DNA from: Methanomicrobiales archaeon
Lineage (GTDB): Archaea > Halobacteriota > Methanomicrobia > Methanomicrobiales > JACTUA01
Direction: 5' to 3'
Assembly (NCBI GenBank): GCA_028678885.1
Contig: JAJRCP010000205.1
Coordinates: 1 to 11,512, forward strand
DNA length: 11,512 bases
In this document: positions 1 through 6,199 of the stretch, one piece after another
How the letters are laid out: each line of letters begins with the position of its first letter
How positions within the stretch are numbered: the first letter of the stretch is position 1
Translations under genes and position numbers: made by a program
The notes under the pieces: generated by a model
What the model saw: the letters and a program-made list of their open reading frames with translations, nothing else
Database searches by the model: none
What the model was told of the DNA's origin: nothing

Positions 1-10
1 AATATCACCT

Positions 11-133
11 TTACGATCGATCTTGGGAAAGCGAGCAATGATTGTTTCTTATACGAGACTGGGAAATTCCTATGGTGGTCGGAATAAGAAAAATACCTAA
101 GAAATGGAACTCAAGGGTTTTGATATTCCACAT
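11..133 (-). CDS. Possible small protein (40 aa) behind a strong ribosome binding site
   Basis: A near-perfect Shine-Dalgarno (GGAGGTGA, 148 down to 141) precedes two ATG codons on the minus strand. The ATG at 133 opens a 40-codon frame ending in TAA at 13-11, with a hydrophobic stretch (FHFLGIFLIPTTIGI). The ATG at 137 has the better spacing but meets TGA after eight codons (MNVEYQNP); its frame then stays open to the window edge. The signal for translation is clear, but which frame is used is not: this may be a genuine microprotein, a leader peptide, or a gene broken by a frameshift or nonsense change. On the plus strand, bases 1-87 read as a possible C-terminal end (ending ETGKFLWWSE, TAA 85-87), which would conflict. 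I do not recognise any of these products. Confidence 0.25.
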   Translation of the reverse strand: MWNIKTLEFHFLGIFLIPTTIGISQSRIRNNHCSLSQDRS

Positions 134-140
134 TCATTGC

Positions 141-180
141 TCACCTCCCTTTATAAATAAAAATCCATTATTTAAATGTT
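141..180 (-). promoter_or_regulatory. Minus-strand promoter and ribosome binding site
   Basis: Read on the minus strand, an AT-rich box A candidate (TTTAAATAA, about 179-170) lies about 25 bases before the Shine-Dalgarno AGGGAGGTGA (150-141), which is complementary to the archaeal 16S 3' end. This is back to back with the plus-strand promoter at 205-216, so the interval is a divergent control region. Confidence 0.45.
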
Positions 181-204
181 TCGCAAATCTTCGAATTTAA
201 GATA

Positions 205-216
205 AGTTTATATATC
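205..216 (+). promoter_or_regulatory. Archaeal TATA box for a leaderless transcript
   Basis: TTTATATAT at 207-215 is a canonical euryarchaeal box A. Its centre is about 26 bases before the ATG at 237, the usual distance to a transcription start, and no Shine-Dalgarno lies between. This suggests a leaderless mRNA beginning at or very near the ATG. Confidence 0.55.
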
Positions 217-236
217 GAATCTCTGTATTCACGATT

Positions 237-500
237 ATGTTCCGAAATCTATCCAGAACCGCCGGAAATGGGTACGCCGCACAGCTACTAGAATTGGGAT
301 CACCTCCGTATTACTTTTCATACCGCAGAAAACCCGTTCAGTGTCAGATTCTGGAGGTGTATAGCTCCCAGATGAGAGTTGGGTTCCGGGATGATCAAGG
401 AAGACCACGGGAATCGTGGGAAGATGCCCGCAATGTTATAGAAATGACTCGGTTAATGCAGAACCGAACTGGGGGAGCATCCATGCCCTCCGCATTGTAA
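237..500 (+). CDS. Hypothetical small protein, 87 aa
   Basis: I do not recognise this protein. It starts at an ATG placed exactly where a transcript from the TATA box at 207-215 should begin, which is the main reason to call it. Residues about 33-70 (VQCQILEVYSSQMRVGFRDD, then a segment with ESWEDARNVIEM) alternate hydrophobic and charged residues as in a small beta-barrel followed by a helix. No membrane segment, signal peptide or cysteine motif is visible. The C-terminal third is less protein-like (RTGGASMPSAL). The opposite strand at 395-634 is also open and reads plausibly, but it lacks a usable start codon. Treat as a probable but unproven gene with no assigned function. Confidence 0.42.
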   Translation: MFRNLSRTAGNGYAAQLLELGSPPYYFSYRRKPVQCQILEVYSSQMRVGFRDDQGRPRESWEDARNVIEMTRLMQNRTGGASMPSAL

Positions 501-816
501 TCGAATCGAACCCTGCATACAACCTCATAACCTTTTTGATAATTTGTTACCTTTTCTGTCTCAGAGGGATCTCTTGGTTCACCAATAAAATGCTCATCGG
601 ATGCTTGTATGTGCTGAAGGAAACCACTTCAAACCCCTTTGAACGGATTCATTATCCTCTTCCACAGCCCTCTTAGTATCATAGAGATGGCCACCATTCA
701 TTCCAAGGATTCGTAGAAGGGATCGGAACTCCAGACAAAAGTCAATATTCTATTGCAATCCGATCGCCCCTTGCGGATATGTTGGTAACAACTGACGCAA
801 CGGACTTAACATTTCA
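501..816. other. Intergenic stretch with no clear gene
   Basis: This 316-base stretch separates the small hypothetical gene from the 3' end of nadA. An overlapping plus-strand frame (416-676) has no promoter or ribosome binding site and a low-complexity composition. On the minus strand there is a 35-codon frame (MNGGHLYDTKRAVEED...) and two other short open stretches in different frames, as expected either by chance or from a decayed gene. I see no repeat, tRNA or clear regulatory site. Confidence 0.5.
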
Positions 817-833
817 AATAAAACTGTTTTATT
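817..833 (-). terminator. AT-rich hairpin over the nadA stop codon
   Basis: AATAAAA (817-823) and TTTTATT (827-833) form a perfect 7-bp inverted repeat with a 3-base loop. It overlaps the nadA TAA (831-829) and reads into T-rich sequence on the minus strand. It is a plausible 3' end signal for the moeB-moaD-moaE-nadA transcript; archaeal termination depends mainly on the T-rich tract. Confidence 0.4.
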
Positions 834-1806
834 CCTTTATCGCGAGCATTCGCTCTATTGCCGCACGGGCACGAACGGCGATGCTTTCCTCGACAGTGAT
901 GCGGGGGGTCATCCTTTCGAGGGCTAGAAACACTTTTTCTAGGGTGGTTTTTTTCATGTTTGCACAGACTGCATGGGGGGAAAGGGGATAGCAACGCTTC
1001 TCCGGACAAAGTCTCCTGAGTCGATGAAGAATACCCACTTCGGTTCCGATGATATACTCCTCTCCCTTCCCTGAACAGGCATACTGGATGATACCTGAGG
1101 TGCTGTAGACGTGGTCTGCGCAATCGATCACCTCGGGCCGGCATTCTGGGTGTACGAGCAGTTCAGCTTTTGGATGGCGCTTTTTCGCCTCGGTCACCTC
1201 TTCAGTTGTATAGCGATCATGGACCAGGCAGTATCCCTCCCAAGGAAGGACCTCTTTCTCGGTGAACCGGGCTACGTACAAACCAAGGTTGCGATCGGGA
1301 ACAAAGAGAATCTGATTCTCATCCATGGATCTAATGATCTTTACCGCATTCGCTGACGTGCAGCAGATATCACTCTCTGCCTTGACCTCTGCGGTGGTAT
1401 TCACATAGGCGACGACGGCAGCCTCCGGGAACTGCTCCCGGAGCCTCCGTACGTCTTCTCCCATGATCATCTCTGCCATGGGGCAGCAGGCTTCTGCAGC
1501 AGGCAGGAGGACGGTTTTTTCCGGTGAGAGAATCGCTGCTGTCTCGGCCATGAAGTCCACCCCACAGAATACGATTACTTTCCTGTTCACAACCGAAGCC
1601 GTGCGGGAAAGCTCCAGGGAATCTCCCACAAAATCGGCAATATCCTGCACTTCATCAATCTGGTAGTTATGGGCAAGTATGATCGCATCCCGTTCCTCTT
1701 TCAGATCTTGGATCCTGTCACGTATCTTCGGATTCTTCAGTTCCGGATCTGGAATGGTTCTGATATTCTGATCCAAGCGATAGATCGAGGATGCAGCGCG
1801 ATTCAC
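829..1806 (-). CDS. nadA: Quinolinate synthase NadA
   Basis: NadA condenses iminoaspartate with dihydroxyacetone phosphate to quinolinate in de novo NAD synthesis, using a [4Fe-4S] cluster in the cytosol. The 325-residue protein has the family landmarks AHNYQ (45-49), DIADFVGDSLELSR (55-68), CPMAEM, YVNTTAEVKAESDICCTSANA, PDRNLG and GTEVGILHRL. The three cluster-ligating cysteines are expected to be C108 (in CCPMA), C193 (in GYCLVH) and C281 (in VCANMKK), with the family's spacing of about 85-88 residues. The start is a GTG (1806-1804) overlapping the moaE TGA as GTGA, with GAGG just upstream, so translation is likely coupled. It is the last gene of a molybdopterin operon, an unusual place for nadA; no nadB, nadC or aspartate dehydrogenase gene is visible in the window. 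Confidence 0.96.
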   Translation of the reverse strand: MNRAASSIYRLDQNIRTIPDPELKNPKIRDRIQDLKEERDAIILAHNYQIDEVQDIADFVGDSLELSRTASVVNRKVIVFCGVDFMAETAAILSPEKTVLLPAAEACCPMAEMIMGEDVRRLREQFPEAAVVAYVNTTAEVKAESDICCTSANAVKIIRSMDENQILFVPDRNLGLYVARFTEKEVLPWEGYCLVHDRYTTEEVTEAKKRHPKAELLVHPECRPEVIDCADHVYSTSGIIQYACSGKGEEYIIGTEVGILHRLRRLCPEKRCYPLSPHAVCANMKKTTLEKVFLALERMTPRITVEESIAVRARAAIERMLAIKE

Positions 1807-2240
1807 AGTTCCTCATTCAGTGGGATATTACCTGTATTATGAGGGTATTCTCCGGGCACCCAGTGATTTCCATCCCTGCGGAGTTCTTTTTTCCAGACCG
1901 GGACCTCTGCCTTGATTGTCTCGAGGATATAACGGGAACCTTCATAAGCACCTTTCCGATGGCCGGCGCTGACGAGTATTACAAGGATATTCTCTCCAAC
2001 CTTCAACCGACCAGTACGATGGATGATATCGACAGAAAGAAGATGATACAAGTGTCGTGCACGCTCCGCGATCTGCTCGAGTTTCTTGATCGCGATATCT
2101 TCATATGCCTCGAGCTCCATCTCGGTGATATCATCATCTCTTACAATCCCATCAAATAGGACAATGGCTCCGGCCCCCGGTTGTTTTGCTCGATGTATTA
2201 GATCCCCGATGTCGACATCATCTGTCTGAACCGCTATCAT
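1803..2240 (-). CDS. moaE: Molybdopterin synthase large subunit MoaE
   Basis: MoaE is the catalytic subunit that inserts two sulfurs, carried as MoaD thiocarboxylate, into precursor Z (cPMP) to make molybdopterin. From the ATG at 2240 the protein has 145 residues, close to the family size of about 150. Seen motifs are LFDGIVRDD (28-36, with R34), SAGHRKGAYEG (91-101) and K110-x6-K117 in IKAEVPVWKKE; these lysines match the catalytic pair known in E. coli (K119 and K126, same spacing). The frame is open further upstream to 2291, but that part lies inside moaD. The chosen ATG has a GGAGGG ribosome binding site made from the last two glycine codons of moaD, 4 bases after the moaD stop. Its own TGA overlaps the nadA start. 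Confidence 0.94.
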   Translation of the reverse strand: MIAVQTDDVDIGDLIHRAKQPGAGAIVLFDGIVRDDDITEMELEAYEDIAIKKLEQIAERARHLYHLLSVDIIHRTGRLKVGENILVILVSAGHRKGAYEGSRYILETIKAEVPVWKKELRRDGNHWVPGEYPHNTGNIPLNEEL

Positions 2241-2244
2241 CTCT

Positions 2245-2526
2245 CTACCCTCCAGCAACGGGGGGGAATATCGCGATATCATCCCCCTCACTCACCTGTA
2301 CGTGTTCTGCTTCGGGGGGAGACAGCCGCACACCGTTTCTCATAATGATCACAAATGGATGGAACGTACCTCCCCTGTCAAAGAGTGCATCGTACCCTTC
2401 CCTGCTTCGGCGGAGGGCTATTATCCTTACGAGCTCGGCAAGCGATGTGCCTTTTGTTATTTCTTCCATGATCTCGCTTCCAAGTAATTCGCGAAACCGA
2501 GCAAAGAATCGAATCCTGACCTTCAT
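2245..2526 (-). CDS. moaD: Molybdopterin synthase small subunit MoaD
   Basis: MoaD is the ubiquitin-fold sulfur carrier of molybdopterin synthase. MoeB adenylates its C-terminal glycine, which then becomes a thiocarboxylate and donates sulfur in the MoaE active site. The 93-residue protein begins MKVRIRFFARFRELLG, a classic MoaD first strand and helix, contains IMRNGVRL and VSEGDDIAIFPPVAGG, and ends in the required Gly-Gly. It is slightly longer than the E. coli protein (81 aa). The ATG at 2526 overlaps the moeB TGA as ATGA, with AGGAG upstream; an earlier in-frame ATG at 2556 lies inside moeB and is less likely. A run of seven C on the coding strand near the 3' end stays in frame. Confidence 0.94.
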   Translation of the reverse strand: MKVRIRFFARFRELLGSEIMEEITKGTSLAELVRIIALRRSREGYDALFDRGGTFHPFVIIMRNGVRLSPPEAEHVQVSEGDDIAIFPPVAGG

Positions 2527-3266
2527 ATTCCTGTCTCCTCTCTGCCTGTTCCGCACGAACAGCAGGACACGTTTTTGTCTACTTTAATCTCTTCTGCACG
2601 GGACTCGAGGCCGTCCCAAAGTAAAAGACGGTTGGTCAGCAGCTCTCCGCACTGCACGATATACTTAATCACCTCATTTGCCTGGACCATCGCGATATAT
2701 CCCGCGGTCACCCCGACAACGGGAAACACCTCAACCGGTGGCGGGTGGGGAAAGATGCAGCGCAGGCATGCAGTGCGAGGCGGAATGATGGTGGTCGCCT
2801 GACCATTGAACCCGCGAATTGCTCCGTGGAAGAGCGGTATCTGCATGGAGAGAGCCGTCTCGTTCAGGAGGTACCGCAGCGGATAGTTATCCATAGCATC
2901 AACAATACCATCCACATCTTCCACAAGCGATCTGATATTTCTCTCTTGGATGGTTGTCTGGATCCCGCGTACGGTGATATCTGGATTGATCTCCCGGAGT
3001 TTTTCAACAGCAGAATCTACTTTTGGTCTTCCCCTGTCACGGTCTCTATGCAGGATCTGTCTATTGAGATTCGTGAGTTCGACCACATCGTTGTCCACAA
3101 TCGTAAGACTACCGACCCCTGCAACCGCAAGATAGATTGCCACAGGTGAGCCCAGACCTCCGGCACCCGCAATAAATACGTGTGCGTCCTTCAAGCGATT
3201 CTGTCCTTCCTCCCCAAAGAGCAGAATTTGGCGCCGGTACCGTTCACGTTCTTTCTCAGACAGCAT
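2523..3266 (-). CDS. moeB: MoeB/ThiF-type adenylyltransferase (E1-like)
   Basis: This E1-like enzyme activates the C-terminal glycine of a ubiquitin-like sulfur carrier with ATP. In 247 residues it shows the nucleotide-binding GAGGLG (34-39), the region VDNDVVELTNLNRQ (57-70) and DAMDN (123-127) with D126 expected to bind Mg. Its zinc cysteines are C167-x2-C170 and C235-x2-C238. The peptide where many MoeB/ThiF proteins carry a conserved cysteine reads VFPVVGVTAGY here and has none, so no thioester intermediate is expected; E. coli MoeB is reported to work without that cysteine. It is the first gene of the moeB-moaD-moaE-nadA operon, preceded by GAGGTGA six bases before the ATG. Since the window holds a second Gly-Gly carrier (8036-8233) but no second E1, it may serve both. 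Confidence 0.93.
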   Translation of the reverse strand: MLSEKERERYRRQILLFGEEGQNRLKDAHVFIAGAGGLGSPVAIYLAVAGVGSLTIVDNDVVELTNLNRQILHRDRDRGRPKVDSAVEKLREINPDITVRGIQTTIQERNIRSLVEDVDGIVDAMDNYPLRYLLNETALSMQIPLFHGAIRGFNGQATTIIPPRTACLRCIFPHPPPVEVFPVVGVTAGYIAMVQANEVIKYIVQCGELLTNRLLLWDGLESRAEEIKVDKNVSCCSCGTGREETGI

Positions 3267-3294
3267 CGTTCACCTCATTAAATGGACTCTATGG

Positions 3295-3319
3295 TTCGCA
3301 TTCGAGGTTTTCATGCGAA
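3295..3319. repeat. Inverted repeat in the moeB leader region
   Basis: TTCGCAT (3295-3301) and ATGCGAA (3313-3319) are perfect 7-bp arms around an 11-base loop, 29-53 bases upstream of the moeB ATG. The element could be an operator or a hairpin in the 5' leader. No named regulator or riboswitch is recognisable. Confidence 0.35.
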
Positions 3320-3430
3320 TGGGGGTACTCCTATGAGGCACCTGTCCGATTACATATCTTCATTGAATTGTGAATAATCCTTTCCTGTGGGATATTTCAA
3401 ATTTTGTGAAGAGTTCAAACCCTGCAGGGA

Positions 3431-3541
3431 TCAGACTATAATCAGGTTACGGACTGCAGATTCACCCGAACTGGCCATGCATGCAATTTCATCAATCCGC
3501 GATTTGCCGCTACCAAGAAAATAATGGCGGATGAACTCCAT
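3431..3541 (-). CDS. Tentative 36-aa frame in the divergent intergenic region
   Basis: The 318-base gap between moeB and the fusion gene has one notable frame. It starts with MEFIRHYFLGSGKSRIDEIA, has purine-rich first codon positions and a weak GGGGA site four bases before the ATG. It stops at TGA (3433-3431), and the same frame then stays open to 3350. I do not recognise it. It may be a microprotein, a decayed gene or chance; length alone gives no support. A weak TATA-like ACTATAATC sits at 3435-3443 on the plus strand. Confidence 0.18.
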   Translation of the reverse strand: MEFIRHYFLGSGKSRIDEIACMASSGESAVRNLIIV

Positions 3542-3598
3542 TCTGTCCCCGGATAGGGACCATGCAGAAGATTATGAGATACTCGTTCCCATTGATGT

Positions 3599-6199
3599 GT
3601 GATGCGGGAGCCTCCGGTTAAAAAGGTACTGTACTGGTGTGATCAGTGTAATGTGCCCCTTCTCGGCAGAAACTGTACCTGCGGGGCTACTGGAAGGGCT
3701 ATTCCCCTAACAGAGCCCTATGACGTTCGCCCCGCTCTTTGTGCTGACAGAGACCTTATCCAGCACCTTTTGCAGGAACGGTACGGACCGATTCCCCTCC
3801 CCAAGGTTATCCTTCTGAATAAGGCAGGAGGTATCGATAGGACAGACCTGATGATCGCCCATGGTGAACGATGGGGATACTTAATCTTTGATCCGGTCAC
3901 GCGGAAGTCCCGGTTTGATATCGTTCCCGAGGCGCTTCCCTATATTGTGCCCTTCGCCAGCAAGGGGCGGATTGACCTCGAAACAGCGGTTCCGGATGTA
4001 GGAGCACTCACAAAAGGAAGGATAGGAGGTAAACGATTCCGGATAAAAGGGAATGTGCCGGAAGGAACTGTAATACTTCAGTTCCGTGGCCAGTATGGAA
4101 CTGGTACCGTTCATGATGGACATCTCCGTGTCCGCAGGATTCTGCATGTATCCCCGGTGCAGAAGCCGGATCCTTCCTGGGATGACGTAGTAAACCGAAA
4201 CAGGGTGCATCTGAAAAACTTGGAAAGGCATGCCATCCGGGCTATCCGCCAGCATGTCAGTGATCGCCCTGTTGCGAATGTATCATTTTCAGGGGGGAAG
4301 GACAGTATGGCAGTCCTCACCTTGGCCAAAAAGGCAGGAGTTCACCGGGCATTTTTCATCGATACGGGTGTGGAATTTCCCGAAACTCTTGAGTATGTTA
4401 AAAAACAGGGGGTGGAGATCGTCCCGAAGGGAGGAGACTTTTGGACGGCGGTGGAGAAAGCCGGACCTCCCGGGAAGGATCACCGCTGGTGCTGCAAGCT
4501 TCTGAAACTACAACCCCTGAAACGATATCTCGCAGGGACCGGGTCTGCAGTCACCATCCAGGGAAACCGCTGGTATGAATCATGGAACCGGGCCGACCTT
4601 GATATCACGAGCGAGAACCCGGCGAATCCCCTTCAGCGGAACATCTCACCGATCCGGAACTGGCGAGCCCTGGAGGTATATCTCTATCTCTGGTGGCAGC
4701 ATATCGACCCGAATCCCCTGTATGATCAGGGAATCGAACGGATCGGGTGCTATGTCTGCCCGTCCATGATGGAGAGCGAGTATGAGGAAGTCCGTGATAT
4801 GCACCCGGAACTCGCTGCCCGATGGGATGCATTTCTCGAGCGATGGGCTATGGAACAGGGTCTTCCCCGTGAATATGCATCTTGGGGGCTCTGGCGATGG
4901 AAGGAACTCCCGCCAAAGATGCAGGAACTGTGCCGGAACCAGGGCCTCACCCTCCCGGAAGAAACCCCACCCCGGGCGATACGCCAGACACCCCCCCAAA
5001 CACAGGAAAGGAATATGTCAGTTGACGAAATACGAAAAGATTTCCCCATCCTTGGGGATCTCATCTACTTAGACAATGCAGCGACTAGCCTCTCTCCAGA
5101 GCCGGTTCTTCAGGCAATACTCGATTATGAACATAATTACCGGGCCAATGTCGGGAGAGGGGTGCATCGTCTCGCCCAGATCGCCTCCCAGCGGTATTGG
5201 TATGCCCATCAGAAGGTAGGTGCATTTATCGGAGCCCGTACCGGGGAGATTGTATTTACCCGGAACTCCACTGAGGCGATCAACATGGTCGCCTCCGGAT
5301 TACGATGGAAGCGGGGAGATCGGGTGGTAACCAGCATCCTCGAACACCATTCCAACCTCCTTCCCTGGATGCGACTGCGCGAGCAGGGAGTGGAATGCAT
5401 CCTCATTGGTATAAGGCCTGATTATTCTCTCGATATCGATGCATTGGAACGAGCGCTCACTGAAAACACACGCCTTGTTGCCCTAACTCATGCCTCCAAT
5501 GTTCTCGGTGTGGTCACGCCCGTAGAGGAGATTGCCCGGCGGTGCCATGATCGGGGAATCCCTCTGCTGATCGATGGCGCCCAGTCAGTTCCCCACCTGC
5601 CAGTGGATGTCTCGCGTATGGGCTGTGATTACCTCTGTTTCTCTGGCCACAAGATGCTCGGCACGACCGGGACGGGAGTCCTCTGGATGAAGGAACCGAA
5701 CCTTGAACCCCTCCTGGTCGGGGGGGGATCGGTTGAGACGGTAACTGCGGAAGGATATACCCTCGTGGAAGGATACCAGCGATATGAGGCGGGAACGCCT
5801 AATATCGCAGGGGGAATTGGCCTTTCGGCAGCAGTTGATTACCTGGAAAAAATCGGCATGGACAAGGTACGTGATCACGAACAGAAACTGACCGATCGGC
5901 TGGTAGATGGATTTGCCCACATCGCCGGGGTATCGGTATATACCCCAAAACCCACCATTCCTCGTATTGGAGTCGTTTCCTTTACGGTCGAAGGGTTTGA
6001 ACCCCATGAAGTGGCGCATTTCCTTGGTGAACAGGCAGAGATTATGGTCCGTTCAGGACACCACTGCTGCATGCCCCTGATGGACCATCTCGGGCTGGAA
6101 AAGGGGACTGTTCGGGCAAGTCTGCACCTGTACAACAACGAATCGGATGTAGACACGCTTTTAGCGACTGTCGGAGAACTCGCCCGGGGAGCTTCCTGA
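3599..6199 (+). CDS. Fusion: Zn-ribbon/PUA/PAPS-reductase-like PP-loop protein + SufS cysteine desulfurase
   Basis: An 866-residue fusion. Residues 14-28 form a zinc ribbon (C14, C17, C26, C28); about 138-186 look like a PUA RNA-binding fold; 210-445 are a PAPS-reductase-family PP-loop domain with SGGKDS (231-236), the HRWCCKLLKLQPLKRY block (C298, C299) and GCYVCP (C384, C387). These give the CC...CxxC pattern that binds [4Fe-4S] in APS reductases. The C-terminal ECG[I/L]H catalytic motif of true reductases is absent. A Pro/Gln-rich linker (452-472) leads to a complete SufS domain from M473, with LDNAATS, D659 and Q662, the PLP lysine K685 in SGHK, and the persulfide cysteine C823 in RSGHHC. 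Cysteine desulfuration is secure. The PP-loop substrate is unknown; tRNA or nucleotide thiolation is my inference. The start is GTG 3599 or ATG 3602, without a Shine-Dalgarno. Confidence 0.93.
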   Translation: MMREPPVKKVLYWCDQCNVPLLGRNCTCGATGRAIPLTEPYDVRPALCADRDLIQHLLQERYGPIPLPKVILLNKAGGIDRTDLMIAHGERWGYLIFDPVTRKSRFDIVPEALPYIVPFASKGRIDLETAVPDVGALTKGRIGGKRFRIKGNVPEGTVILQFRGQYGTGTVHDGHLRVRRILHVSPVQKPDPSWDDVVNRNRVHLKNLERHAIRAIRQHVSDRPVANVSFSGGKDSMAVLTLAKKAGVHRAFFIDTGVEFPETLEYVKKQGVEIVPKGGDFWTAVEKAGPPGKDHRWCCKLLKLQPLKRYLAGTGSAVTIQGNRWYESWNRADLDITSENPANPLQRNISPIRNWRALEVYLYLWWQHIDPNPLYDQGIERIGCYVCPSMMESEYEEVRDMHPELAARWDAFLERWAMEQGLPREYASWGLWRWKELPPKMQELCRNQGLTLPEETPPRAIRQTPPQTQERNMSVDEIRKDFPILGDLIYLDNAATSLSPEPVLQAILDYEHNYRANVGRGVHRLAQIASQRYWYAHQKVGAFIGARTGEIVFTRNSTEAINMVASGLRWKRGDRVVTSILEHHSNLLPWMRLREQGVECILIGIRPDYSLDIDALERALTENTRLVALTHASNVLGVVTPVEEIARRCHDRGIPLLIDGAQSVPHLPVDVSRMGCDYLCFSGHKMLGTTGTGVLWMKEPNLEPLLVGGGSVETVTAEGYTLVEGYQRYEAGTPNIAGGIGLSAAVDYLEKIGMDKVRDHEQKLTDRLVDGFAHIAGVSVYTPKPTIPRIGVVSFTVEGFEPHEVAHFLGEQAEIMVRSGHHCCMPLMDHLGLEKGTVRASLHLYNNESDVDTLLATVGELARGAS
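5001..5017 (+). promoter_or_regulatory. Possible internal ribosome binding site and start of a free SufS
   Basis: Within the linker of the fusion gene, AGGAAAGG sits three bases before an in-frame ATG (5015, M473), followed directly by the normal N-terminus of a SufS protein. Initiation here would yield a separate 394-residue desulfurase, near the usual SufS length. A run of seven C (4991-4997) lies just upstream. Confidence 0.35.

Noticed and set aside
416..676. Plus-strand frame of 86 codons after the first small gene
   Set aside because: It overlaps the end of the better supported frame at 237-500, has no start signals and a composition unlike the real genes.
3350..3541. Selenocysteine reading of the TGA in the small frame between moeB and the fusion gene
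   Set aside because: No SECIS-like element is visible and the frame itself is uncertain; a single internal stop is expected by chance.
4646..5064. Long minus-strand frames inside the fusion gene
   Set aside because: They are antisense shadows of a gene with unmistakable domains.
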